Assembly: GCA_001897445.1 (NCBI GenBank)
Contig: MKSX01000023.1
Coordinates: forward strand, 1-52,777
DNA: 52,777 nucleotides
Origin: Alphaproteobacteria bacterium 33-17
Lineage (GTDB): Bacteria > Pseudomonadota > Alphaproteobacteria > Rickettsiales > 33-17
Direction of reading: 5' to 3'
Below the pieces are notes generated by a model. The model was not told where the DNA came from and ran no database searches. It was given only the letters and a program-made list of their open reading frames with translations. This document shows, piece by piece, positions 35,083-43,146 of the stretch. Made by a program: the position numbers and the translations under genes. Position 1 is the stretch's first letter. The number at the start of each line of letters is the position of its first letter.

Positions 35083-35595
35083 ATGTTAATAGCTGATAAA
35101 ATTAGAAAAATTATAGAAAAATCTTTAGAAAAAGATGGTTATGAGATTGTACAAATCACCTACTTTGAACAAAGAACCCGTAACACACTTCAAATCATGA
35201 TTGACCGTATTGACGGCAAGCTTATTACAGTTTCTGACTGCGAGCATGTTAGCCGCACTTGCTCAATTTTAATTGACGTTGAAGACCCGATTAAAGAGCA
35301 ATATGACCTTGAAATCAGCTCTGCAGGGATTGACAGACCTCTTACAAGGCTTAAGGACTTTGACAACAATGCAGGTTTTGAGGCGAAAATTAAAACGAAA
35401 TCGCCTGTTAGGAACCGTAAGAATTTTAAATGCACCTTAGCTGGTACAGATGGCAATAAAGTATTGGTAGATCAGGATATTGACGACGTAAATACTGAGT
35501 GTTTTGAAATTGATTTTGACAATATATTAAGTGCCAAACTATCACTTACCGAAGAACTAATAAAACACCACGAAAAACTCGCTAAAGGGAGATAA
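35083..35595 (+). CDS. rimP: Ribosome maturation factor RimP
   Basis: A 170-residue RimP, needed for 30S subunit maturation. Recognisable parts are LEKDGYEIVQITYF, LQIMIDRIDG, VSDCEHVSRTCSILIDVEDPI, and the signature YDLEISSAGIDRPLTRLKDF. A C-terminal SH3-like domain ends in an acidic segment and KHHEKLAKGR. It is four bases from nusA with GGGAGATAAGAG between, so the pair is one operon as in most bacteria. Confidence 0.96.
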   Translation: MLIADKIRKIIEKSLEKDGYEIVQITYFEQRTRNTLQIMIDRIDGKLITVSDCEHVSRTCSILIDVEDPIKEQYDLEISSAGIDRPLTRLKDFDNNAGFEAKIKTKSPVRNRKNFKCTLAGTDGNKVLVDQDIDDVNTECFEIDFDNILSAKLSLTEELIKHHEKLAKGR

Positions 35596-35599
35596 GAGT

Positions 35600-37096
35600 A
35601 TGAATAACTTTGCTAATATTGAAATTATTCAAATTGCAGAATCAGTTGCAAGAGATAAAATGATTCCTAAAGAAACCGTACTTCAGGCTATGGAAAGCGC
35701 TATACAGGTAGCAAGCCGCAAAAAATATGGTATGGAACATAATATTAAAGTGAACATAGACCCTAAAAACGGCAGTATAAATATCTTTAAATTACAAGAA
35801 GTTGTGGAAGAAGTTGAAAACCCTGCTACAGAAATTAGCTTAAAATACGCTAAACTCAAAAACCCTGATATTACAGTTGGTGAGTTCATCCAGGAACAAT
35901 TACCTCCAATCGATTTAGGTAGGGTTGCGGCTCAGTCTGCTAAACAAGTGATTATCAATAAAATCTTCGATGCAGAACGCGAAAAACAATATCAGGAATT
36001 TGCTAAGAAAATGGGTGAAATCGCTCATGGTACAGTTAAAAGAGTTGATGCTAAAGCTGTTATCGTTGACCTTGGTGGCAGAGCGGAAGCCGCACTTCCA
36101 ACTAACCAAATGATTAAAGGCGAGCTTTTCAGACAAAACGACAGAATCAGAGCATATATCTCTGAAGTTAAAAGAGAAACTAAAGGTCAGCAAATTATTT
36201 TATCAAGAACACATAATGAGTTCTTAGTGAAATTATTTGAGCAGGAAGTACCTGAAATTTATAACAAAACAATTGAAATTAAAGGCGTTGCCCGTGAAGC
36301 TGGTTCTCGTTCTAAAATTTCTGTCTACACTTCAGAAGACTCACTGGATCCGGTTGGTTCATGCGTTGGTGTTAGAGGTTCTCGCGTTCAGGCTATTATC
36401 ACTGAACTTAACGGGGAAAAAATCGACATTATTAAATGGTCAGGCGACCCTGCAACATATGTGATTAATGCACTTGCACCTGCTGAAGTACAAAAAGTAA
36501 TTATCGATGAAGATAATAGACGTATCGACGTAGTTGTTCCTAATGAGCAGTTAAGCTTAGCAATCGGTAGAAAAGGTCAGAACGTAAGGCTTGCATCACA
36601 GCTTACAGGCTGGGGTATTGACGTACTAACAGACGAACAGGAATCTAAGAGAAGAATCGAAGAGTTCAATAGCGTAACTAAAGTACTTATTGAAGCACTT
36701 GACGTTGATGAAATGATCGCACAATTACTAGCTTCTGAAGGATTCTCAAGCGTTCAGGATCTTATCGATGTAGATATTGATGACCTTACATCTATCCAAG
36801 GATTTGACCAGTCAGTTGCAGAAGAACTTAAGAATCGTGCTATTACATTTAAGCAACAGGAACAAGTTCGTGAAGCTAAAGAATGGAGAGAACTTGGCGT
36901 TTCACCTGAACTTGCTAAAATCGAAGGCTTCAATAACAAAATCCTTATCGCTCTTGGTAAAAACGATGTTAAATCACTCAATGATTTAGCTGACCTTTCA
37001 AGGGATGAGTTATTAGAATACTGCCCTGATATTAGCTTAGATGATGATCAAATTGATGAGCTTATTCTTGAACTTAGGAAAAAAATCTATAAGTAA
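35600..37096 (+). CDS. nusA: Transcription termination/antitermination factor NusA
   Basis: A 498-residue NusA. The N-terminal RNA polymerase-binding domain is followed by an S1 domain (HGTVKRVDAKAVIVDLGGRAEA), then KH1 (DPVGSCVGVRGSRVQAIITEL) and KH2 (LSLAIGRKGQNVRLASQLTGW). Two acidic C-terminal repeats (EMIAQLLASEGFSSVQDL and LAKIEGFNNKILIALGKNDV) are of the type seen in proteobacterial NusA. infB, which usually follows, is absent. A MITE-like element starts three bases after the stop and accessory genes come next. Confidence 0.97.
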   Translation: MNNFANIEIIQIAESVARDKMIPKETVLQAMESAIQVASRKKYGMEHNIKVNIDPKNGSINIFKLQEVVEEVENPATEISLKYAKLKNPDITVGEFIQEQLPPIDLGRVAAQSAKQVIINKIFDAEREKQYQEFAKKMGEIAHGTVKRVDAKAVIVDLGGRAEAALPTNQMIKGELFRQNDRIRAYISEVKRETKGQQIILSRTHNEFLVKLFEQEVPEIYNKTIEIKGVAREAGSRSKISVYTSEDSLDPVGSCVGVRGSRVQAIITELNGEKIDIIKWSGDPATYVINALAPAEVQKVIIDEDNRRIDVVVPNEQLSLAIGRKGQNVRLASQLTGWGIDVLTDEQESKRRIEEFNSVTKVLIEALDVDEMIAQLLASEGFSSVQDLIDVDIDDLTSIQGFDQSVAEELKNRAITFKQQEQVREAKEWRELGVSPELAKIEGFNNKILIALGKNDVKSLNDLADLSRDELLEYCPDISLDDDQIDELILELRKKIYK

Positions 37097-37099
37097 ATA

Positions 37100-37206
37100 T
37101 ATAGTTGAGTCTTTATAATTATGGTATGCGTCATTTCCTCGTGCGCTGAGGTTTGACTCAGCTTCGCTCGTTATTCCTGTGCCATAATTAAAATACTCAA
37201 ACTATA
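37100..37206. repeat. MITE-like element, copy 5
   Basis: A 107-bp element with TATAGT...ACTATA ends. The left arm ATAGTTGAGTCTTTATAATT and the reverse complement of the right arm ATAGTTTGAGTATTTTAATT match closely. Inner boxes are GCGTCATTTCCTCG and CGCTCGTTATTCCTGTGC. The central hairpin is GCTGAG/CTCAGC (loop GTTTGA), a different sequence from copies 1 and 4 but the same fold. It lies directly behind nusA. Confidence 0.82.
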
Positions 37207-37227
37207 ACAATACAATTACTCTATTTA

Positions 37228-37253
37228 ATATGACCCTAATGGGTCATATTTTG
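37228..37253 (+). terminator. Hairpin terminator of the rimP-nusA operon or leader hairpin of the 37272 gene
   Basis: ATATGACCC (37228-37236), loop TAAT, GGGTCATAT (37241-37249), followed by TTTG. It is only 20 bases before the 37272 start. It may end the nusA transcript displaced by the MITE, or act in the 37272 leader. Confidence 0.6.
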
Positions 37254-37271
37254 AGATAAAAGGAGATTATT

Positions 37272-37679
37272 ATGACAAAAATTACTCAGCATATTTATAT
37301 CAAAGATGAATACAACGAGAGTGTAAATGATGCAAAATTTGTTGACCAAAATGGTAAAACTGTTTCATTAAAATTTGTTGATGAAGCAACCGCAAAAACT
37401 AACAGCTTAGTTGCTGATGATATCAGGACTTTTGATGCTAATTGCTATGACGGATTTTCTTATGCAAAAATTTATGCAGAGTATCCATCAAATCTTACTC
37501 ACTTTAGTTTAGGCTTTAAAGACTACATCAATGAACATAATCACACATATATAATGGTTGATAGCAGCGAAGGTTTTGACTGGGAAACCGTTGACGGCAT
37601 AACAGAAACCTATCCATACGAAGCACATAGTTTTGATACAGATTATGGTAGAGAACTAGTTATTGACTATTTACTGTAA
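37272..37679 (+). CDS. Small acidic paralogue, family B (type 1)
   Basis: 135 residues, not recognised. It is the first of five tandem paralogues, with a sixth at 43147. The N-terminal part is ITQHIYIKDEYN...VDQNGKTVSLKFVDEATAKTNSL. The C-terminal family motif is YPYEAHSFDTDYGRELVIDYLL, equivalent to YHEDCREYIEVYNYI in relatives. It is acidic, without signal peptide or membrane segment, so probably cytosolic. A strong AAGGAG precedes the ATG, and its own terminator follows at 37692. Function unknown; tandem small acidic paralogues would fit immunity proteins or effectors, but no toxin gene is recognised. Confidence 0.78.
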   Translation: MTKITQHIYIKDEYNESVNDAKFVDQNGKTVSLKFVDEATAKTNSLVADDIRTFDANCYDGFSYAKIYAEYPSNLTHFSLGFKDYINEHNHTYIMVDSSEGFDWETVDGITETYPYEAHSFDTDYGRELVIDYLL

Positions 37680-37691
37680 TAAAAGTGTAAT

Positions 37692-37723
37692 AAAAAAAGC
37701 CTACCTTAGTTTAGGCTTTTTTT
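37692..37723 (+). terminator. Rho-independent terminator
   Basis: AAAAAAAGCCTA (37692-37703) and TAGGCTTTTTTT (37712-37723) form a stem with a built-in T-run. Confidence 0.9.
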
Positions 37724-37864
37724 ATAAACATAAATTCAACTAATAGTTATTACTATATTAGTAACATTAAGTTTACAGATATAACTGGGAGCAATATTTA
37801 TTTTGACATTGTGGATGAATACTTTGTAAAAAAAAATAATTACATGTAAGGAGGAATAAAATTT

Positions 37865-38260
37865 ATGTCTGTCGCCAAAATAAAAATGAAATTAACTAAC
37901 AATAATGTTATGTCTTTTCATGATACGATTATTGAAGATAATGATCACAATACTATAGCTTTTACAAAAACAAATGAAGACTTTGCAAACAATCACAATT
38001 TGCAATCTATATTTTTGGAGGATGTTAACTTAATAGATTTGCTGCTTTTCAAAAGCCACTTAGATAAATATCATGATAACGATTTTTGTGTATTTATGTC
38101 AGGCTATACTAATAGAGAATATGATAAATATTTGCATATAAAATGCGATCCTGATTTTAATACTGAAGTTTTAGATCTGTACTTTAATAAAACTCCAGAT
38201 TCTGCTTATTCTTCATATGAAGAGGGCTACAGAGAGTTTACAATGGAATTTGAATATTAG
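37865..38260 (+). CDS. Small acidic paralogue, family B (type 1)
   Basis: 131 residues, paralogue of 37272, 38773 and 43147. It starts MSVAKIKMKLTNN, has DNDHNTIAFTKTNEDFANNHNLQ in the place of the family AKNHNL block, and ends DSAYSSYEEGYREFTMEFEY. AAGGAGGAAT is an optimal ribosome site; a TTACATGTAA palindrome (37840-37849) lies directly before it and could regulate access. It is nine bases from the type 2 gene at 38270, forming a two-gene unit that is repeated at 38773-39181. Function unknown. Confidence 0.76.
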   Translation: MSVAKIKMKLTNNNVMSFHDTIIEDNDHNTIAFTKTNEDFANNHNLQSIFLEDVNLIDLLLFKSHLDKYHDNDFCVFMSGYTNREYDKYLHIKCDPDFNTEVLDLYFNKTPDSAYSSYEEGYREFTMEFEY

Positions 38261-38269
38261 GAGTGCACT

Positions 38270-38674
38270 ATGGAAATACACGTATATTTTAACGATGAAA
38301 TATTATATAACCTTCATAACATTAAGGTTGTAGATAATGCTGGAAAAATCTTTAAGATTGAAAAAAATTCTATAGAAAACAATTACTCTAATAATATTGA
38401 TAATGGTCTAAATGTATACAGAGCTTATGATACATATCATGAAAATATCTTATGGCATGCATCTGAATATGTTCAAAATTCAGGAAATTTAGATTCTGAT
38501 ACCTCATTACCTAACAAGTTTAATGTTTCAAAACAAGAATTAGTGCATGTTATTTGTGACTCTGGCTTCGATTTTAGTGAACTTGATGAGTGTTTGTATA
38601 GGTATCCAGATTCCATTCAAAACATCTACCATGAAGACTGCAGAGAATATATTGAAGTTTATAATTATATTTAA
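38270..38674 (+). CDS. Small acidic paralogue, family B (type 2)
   Basis: 134 residues, second gene of the first two-gene unit. The N terminus MEIHVYFNDEILYNLHNIKVVDNAGK resembles MQLHVFFDKEN of 39181 more than the type 1 proteins. The C terminus SIQNIYHEDCREYIEVYNYI carries the family motif. TAGGAG precedes the ATG. Cytosolic and acidic. No function recognised; co-transcription with the type 1 gene suggests that the two products work together. Confidence 0.76.
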   Translation: MEIHVYFNDEILYNLHNIKVVDNAGKIFKIEKNSIENNYSNNIDNGLNVYRAYDTYHENILWHASEYVQNSGNLDSDTSLPNKFNVSKQELVHVICDSGFDFSELDECLYRYPDSIQNIYHEDCREYIEVYNYI

Positions 38675-38702
38675 TTGACTATTTACTTTAGTTTGTTATA
38701 AC
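38675..38702 (+). promoter_or_regulatory. Probable promoter of the second family B unit
   Basis: TTGACT (38675-38680), 16 bases, TATAAC (38697-38702), directly after the stop codon of 38270. A terminator-like hairpin (38714-38740) lies between this promoter and the 38773 start. Confidence 0.5.
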
Positions 38703-38713
38703 AAGTTCAACTC

Positions 38714-38743
38714 AAAATAGCCCATTCAACGGGCTATTTTTTT
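38714..38743 (+). terminator. Rho-independent terminator (between the two family B units)
   Basis: AAAATAGCCC (38714-38723), loop ATTCAAC, GGGCTATTTT (38731-38740), then TTT. It could end the first unit or attenuate the second. Confidence 0.85.
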
Positions 38744-38772
38744 ATATATAAATTTAACTAAAGGTTATTTAA

Positions 38773-39168
38773 ATGAGTACTTTTGAAATACATATGAAAC
38801 TAATAGATGATAGTATTTATGCTCCATACGATGCTTTTATTATAGATAATAATGGCAATAAAATTCTTTTTACAAGTGTTGATGAGGAAATAGCCAAAAA
38901 TCATAATCTTATCGATGACAGCTCTGGTTGTTCTATTGGGTCGTATATTTATATGCTAAATAGACATAAAGATAGTCAACCAGCGCCTGGCTTTTCATAC
39001 CATGCACATTCAGGGAGAGCTGATCATCCAGACTATGTAACTGTAGAATATAACGATAATTTTAATTTCGATATTATCCCAGTAATTTGGGAAAGTGATC
39101 CTGAATCAGCATATAGCATTTATCACGATGACTATAGAGAATATGTTGAAATCTATAACTATTTATAA
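38773..39168 (+). CDS. Small acidic paralogue, family B (type 1)
   Basis: 131 residues, first gene of the second two-gene unit. The N terminus STFEIHMKLIDDS is followed by IIDNNGNKILFTSVDEEIAKNHNL, the clearest form of the family block. The C terminus SAYSIYHDDYREYVEIYNYL matches the other members. The ribosome site is AAAGG. It is 12 bases from the type 2 gene at 39181. No signal peptide or membrane segment. Function unknown. Confidence 0.77.
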   Translation: MSTFEIHMKLIDDSIYAPYDAFIIDNNGNKILFTSVDEEIAKNHNLIDDSSGCSIGSYIYMLNRHKDSQPAPGFSYHAHSGRADHPDYVTVEYNDNFNFDIIPVIWESDPESAYSIYHDDYREYVEIYNYL

Positions 39169-39180
39169 GGACATAAAATA

Positions 39181-39528
39181 ATGCAATTACATGTATTTTT
39201 CGATAAAGAAAATAAAGATAATTTTTTTAAAGTTGAAATTATCGATAACTCAAATAAAAAAATAACTATAAATAACGTTGCTAATAATTCGATTGATTAT
39301 AATTGGCAAGTCTTAAAAAATATTTTTAGCAAAATTGATAGTAATTCTTCATTACATGATTACTATTCTGATTTGAATATAAATTCGGTTAATGCCACTT
39401 TTCATTATAATCAAGAAGAAGGTTATGATAATTTATGTATAATACCATATTATAGCGAGTGGCCTCACTCTATCAAAAACGTCTACCATGAAGACTGCAG
39501 GGAATATATTGAAGAATATTTAGTTTAA
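39181..39528 (+). CDS. Small acidic paralogue, family B (type 2)
   Basis: 115 residues, second gene of the second two-gene unit and the shortest member. It starts MQLHVFFDKENKDNFFKVEIIDNSNK and ends SIKNVYHEDCREYIEEYLV. It is similar to 38270 at both ends, with a shorter middle. AAGGAC precedes the ATG. It is followed by a gene-free stretch of about 350 bases filled with palindromic repeats. Function unknown. Confidence 0.75.
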   Translation: MQLHVFFDKENKDNFFKVEIIDNSNKKITINNVANNSIDYNWQVLKNIFSKIDSNSSLHDYYSDLNINSVNATFHYNQEEGYDNLCIIPYYSEWPHSIKNVYHEDCREYIEEYLV

Positions 39529-39875
39529 TTTCAATTTATTATTTTGATTTTTAAAAGTTCTAAGTGCAATTTCAATGGGTTTTAATCTTGAAGCAATTCC
39601 AAAAAAGAAATGGGTTGCTTCAGGAAGACCTATAAAGCAATGATGTTACGAAATGTTATGTCTTCATTCCAGAACAAGTTCAAAGTTTCAGTGATGTCAT
39701 TGCGAGAGGGCTACCTCGAAGCAATCCATAAATGACGCATAAGCTTAAGTGGATTCCAACGAAGCACTTTGTGCCTCTCGGAATGGCAGCAGATGATGCC
39801 GCTATGTCTATAAGAGAAAAATGCAAAGCATTTTGTGGCAATCAACAATTTATTATAAGTTCTGCCAACAATATC
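39529..39875. repeat. Gene-free stretch with several small palindromic repeats
   Basis: It contains GAAGCAATTCC (39590-39600) opposite GGGTTGCTTC (39612-39621). It also has GTCATTGCGAG (39696-39706) opposite CGAAGCAATCC (39717-39727), a motif type widespread in intergenic DNA of Rickettsiales and other bacteria. A third palindrome around GCACTTTGTGC lies between ATTCC and GGAAT (39753-39784). The open frame at 39732-39923 is made of these repeats and is not a gene. Confidence 0.65.
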
Positions 39876-41105
39876 CTACAAATGCGGGTTATTATACGTA
39901 TTCAAATGCAGGGTATTTTCTGATTTATCAACGATTAAAGTAATGCACGCATCACCTGTAACGTTTACTACTGTTGTAACCATGTCTAGTACTCTGTCTA
40001 TACCTGCAACTAAGGCAACAAGCTCTACAGGAAGACCAAGGGTTTCAAGTGATAGCCCAAGGAATAATAAAATTCCGCTAGGAATGCCCGCCGCACCAAT
40101 TGAACCAATTGTGCAAGTAAAGGCAAGAAGCCCAATATTATAAGGGTTTAATTCAACGCCATAACTATGAGCAAAAAACAGACTGGCAGTAGATAAATAA
40201 ATAGCGCCGCCATTCATATTAATAGATGTTCCAATAGGAAGCACAAAGTTTGTTGCTGCTTGCGATACACCAAGCTTAGTACTCATAACGCGCATTGTTG
40301 TGGTAAGTGCTGCCTTGCTGCTGCTTGTAGAAAGCGCCATAACCATTGGCTCAACCATTTTTTTAAAGAACATAAGTGGGTTGATTCTTGCAAAAATCAT
40401 TATATAGATAGCATATAAAATAAGCTGCACTAAGCAGGTAAAGATTACCATTATAACAAGCTTACCAAGGCTTAATAATACATCCGCTCCTTGCGTTCCC
40501 ACTGACCATGCAATATAACCAAATACGCCTAGCGGGGCAATTTTTACAATCATTTCAATCATTTTAAATGTAACGGTTGCACCTTCTGAAAAGACATTTG
40601 CAAGAGTTGGGGTTTTATCCTTAACCGAAAGCAGAGCAATACCTAAAATCACAGAAAAAACAATAACCTGAATTACATGACCTTCTGCCATGGCACCAAT
40701 TGCGTTATCCGGAATAAGACCTACTAAAAACTGCTCAATATCAAGCTTTGGAACTTCATGCTTACCTTGCATTACTGGAAGCTCTGCACCTACCCCTGGC
40801 TTAAAAATAAGGGATAGTATAATACCAACGCCAACCGCACCTACTGCTGTAATAAGAAAAGATACCACAGATTTTAGGCTAAGCCTTGTAGCTTTAGATG
40901 ATGATTCCATGGTAATAATCGCAGCAACAATCGAAAAAACTATAAGCGGAACAATTACCATTCTAATAAGGTTGATAAAAATGGTGCCTAAAAATTTGAC
41001 TTTTCCAGCCTCCTGCCCTAGCCACATACCAGCAAAAACTGCGAGGATTCCTGAAATTATAACTTGCTGCCAAAGTGGTAGCTTCCAAATTTTTAAAAGC
41101 TTCAT
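39876..41105 (-). CDS. Dicarboxylate/amino acid:cation symporter (DAACS, GltP/DctA type)
   Basis: 409 residues, a sodium- or proton-coupled symporter of the glutamate/dicarboxylate family. About eight membrane segments and two re-entrant loops are expected. The serine-rich hairpin ALSTSSSKAALTTTMR, the PIGTSINMNGGAIY segment (the family NMDG motif with Asn for Asp) and DRVLDMVTTVVNVTGDACIT are all present. It probably imports glutamate, aspartate or C4-dicarboxylates, key carbon sources for intracellular bacteria; the substrate is not resolved. Single-gene unit, divergent from the ABC-F gene. Confidence 0.94.
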   Translation of the reverse strand: MKLLKIWKLPLWQQVIISGILAVFAGMWLGQEAGKVKFLGTIFINLIRMVIVPLIVFSIVAAIITMESSSKATRLSLKSVVSFLITAVGAVGVGIILSLIFKPGVGAELPVMQGKHEVPKLDIEQFLVGLIPDNAIGAMAEGHVIQVIVFSVILGIALLSVKDKTPTLANVFSEGATVTFKMIEMIVKIAPLGVFGYIAWSVGTQGADVLLSLGKLVIMVIFTCLVQLILYAIYIMIFARINPLMFFKKMVEPMVMALSTSSSKAALTTTMRVMSTKLGVSQAATNFVLPIGTSINMNGGAIYLSTASLFFAHSYGVELNPYNIGLLAFTCTIGSIGAAGIPSGILLFLGLSLETLGLPVELVALVAGIDRVLDMVTTVVNVTGDACITLIVDKSENTLHLNTYNNPHL

Positions 41106-41192
41106 AGTGTCTCTCTATAAGGATTTTGTTGATTTATGCTGACTAGTTATTTAATCTAGCCGACATAAAGTCAAGTATTATGTGTTTTTTTC

Positions 41193-43010
41193 ATGTCTGA
41201 GTTAATTATTTCCCTTATTAATACATCTTTCGGTTATGATAATAACCCGATTTTTAAGGATTTGTCATTATATCTTTACCGAGGTGACAAAGTTTGTTTA
41301 GTCGGTAAAAACGGCTGCGGTAAATCAAGCCTGCTTAAACTGCTTGCAAAAATTCATGAGATGGATAGTGGTGAGATGCACGTTCGTAATGGGGTCAATA
41401 TTGGTTACCTATGCCAAGATGCTAAAATAGACTCAAGTAAAACGATTTATGAATATGTTTTAGAAGGATATGAAAACTTAGAGGAAACCAAATACCTAGC
41501 CGACATGGTGATCGCAAACCTTGGACTCAAGGGTAATAAAACAATGGAACATTTGTCGGGTGGAAAGCTTAGGCGCGTTGCTCTTGCTAAAACTCTGGTT
41601 AGTCAGCCAGATGTTCTTTTGCTTGATGAGCCAACCAACCACCTTGATATTTCGGCAATCGAGTGGCTGCAAAGTTATATAAATTCAAATAAAGAACTTA
41701 CAGTGCTTTGTATAAGTCACGACCGTGAATTTTTAAATGCAATTTCAAACCGTATTTTCTGGATTGATAGAGGGCAGTTTTATATTCACAATAAAGGTTA
41801 CTCTGATCTTGATAATTTTATGCAGCAAATATTTGAGCAGGAAGAGGCAAAGCTTAGAGTGATGGCGAAGAAAATGGAAGCTGAAAACCACTGGCTTGCT
41901 TATGGCGTGACAGCTAGGCGTAAACGTAACCAGCGCAGACTGAAAGATCTTTTTGATCTTCGCAATAAACTTAAGGCAGAAAGAGCAAGAAATAAGCAGC
42001 TGGCTGTTGATATGAAGCTTCCTGCATTAAGTTCAGGTCAAATGAGCAAACTAGTACTTGAGTTTGATGATGTTACTCTTGGCTACAATGACGTTTCGCC
42101 CCCAAAAGTAATTTTTAAGAATTTTACAGCCCGCATTATGCAAGGTGAAAAAGTAGGTGTTGTAGGAAGAAATGGCGCAGGTAAAACAACTTTAATTAAG
42201 ATGATACTTGGCGACATTGAGCCACTGGAAGGCAATTTTAGAAAGGGCGTAACTGTAACAATTTCATACGCTGACCAGCATAGAAAATCTATTGATTTAG
42301 ATAAAAGCCTTTGGGAAAACCTATGCCCAGAAGGTGGCGATCACGTAAACGTAAACGGTACAATGCTGCACGTCGGGTCATATTTAAAACGTTTCCTTTT
42401 TAAAAATGATCAGTTTTTGGCTAAAGCATCTACATTATCAGGTGGGGAGCTTAACAGGCTGTTACTTGCTAAAGCCCTTGCAATCCCAGGGAATTTATTA
42501 ATCCTCGATGAGCCGACCAATGACTTAGATATGGACTCACTCGAGATGTTAGAGGAAATGCTAACTAATTATAACGGAACAGTTTTAATAGTAAGCCACG
42601 ACAGAGCATTTTTAGATGATCTGGTTACCCGCACTATAGTTATTAGCGACGACAGAATTGATGATATTATTGGCGGTTATAGCGATTACTTAAGAGAAAC
42701 TTCAAACAAAGCCCAAATAAAAAAAGAAGCAGCTAAAAAGATAGAAGTTAAAGAAGAAGCAAAACCAAAGCAGCAAACAAAGCTTAGTTATAAAGATCAG
42801 CGCGACCTTGATATGATACCATCGCAAATTGATGAGCTATCTACAAAAATTTTAAGCCTTGAAGAAGAGTTAAGCGACCCTGATCTATACGCTAAACATC
42901 CTGATAAATATAACCAAAAATCAGAAGAGTTAGAAAAGCTTAAGGCTGAGATAGATAGGCTAGAGCTTAGATGGCTTGAAGTTGTTGAAATACAGGAAGG
43001 ACTGAAATAA
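41193..43010 (+). CDS. ABC-F family ATPase, Uup-like
   Basis: 605 residues with two ATP-binding domains and no membrane part. The first has GKNGCGKSS, LSGGKLRRVALAKTL and LLLDEPTNHLD. The second has GRNGAGKTT, LSGGELNRLLLAKAL and LILDEPTNDLD. A linker rich in Lys and Arg joins them. A charged coiled coil of about 65 residues at the C terminus (from about 540) is typical of Uup, which acts on ribosomes or branched DNA. Other ABC-F members give translation factor functions. Single gene with a weak ribosome site; a convergent hairpin follows at 43081. Confidence 0.93.
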   Translation: MSELIISLINTSFGYDNNPIFKDLSLYLYRGDKVCLVGKNGCGKSSLLKLLAKIHEMDSGEMHVRNGVNIGYLCQDAKIDSSKTIYEYVLEGYENLEETKYLADMVIANLGLKGNKTMEHLSGGKLRRVALAKTLVSQPDVLLLDEPTNHLDISAIEWLQSYINSNKELTVLCISHDREFLNAISNRIFWIDRGQFYIHNKGYSDLDNFMQQIFEQEEAKLRVMAKKMEAENHWLAYGVTARRKRNQRRLKDLFDLRNKLKAERARNKQLAVDMKLPALSSGQMSKLVLEFDDVTLGYNDVSPPKVIFKNFTARIMQGEKVGVVGRNGAGKTTLIKMILGDIEPLEGNFRKGVTVTISYADQHRKSIDLDKSLWENLCPEGGDHVNVNGTMLHVGSYLKRFLFKNDQFLAKASTLSGGELNRLLLAKALAIPGNLLILDEPTNDLDMDSLEMLEEMLTNYNGTVLIVSHDRAFLDDLVTRTIVISDDRIDDIIGGYSDYLRETSNKAQIKKEAAKKIEVKEEAKPKQQTKLSYKDQRDLDMIPSQIDELSTKILSLEEELSDPDLYAKHPDKYNQKSEELEKLKAEIDRLELRWLEVVEIQEGLK

Positions 43011-43080
43011 TTGATTTAATAAAGAAGATAGAAGAAAAAGTTTTGATGAACAGAAAAACTACAGGCATTAGCCAAAAGAT

Positions 43081-43105
43081 AGAGGGGGCTTTTTAAGCCC
43101 CCTCT
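43081..43105. terminator. Convergent hairpin between the ABC-F gene and the 43147 gene
   Basis: AGAGGGGGCTT (43081-43091), loop TTT, AAGCCCCCTCT (43095-43105), a perfect GC-rich 11-bp stem. There is no T-run on either side, so termination would rest on the stem strength. Confidence 0.6.
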
Positions 43106-43146
43106 CAGCACGGAAGGTAACAAATTGATAGCATTCTAATAGCTAG

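Noticed and set aside
39732..39923. 63-codon plus-strand open frame
   Set aside because: Made of palindromic repeat DNA and overlaps the symporter gene; no ribosome site.
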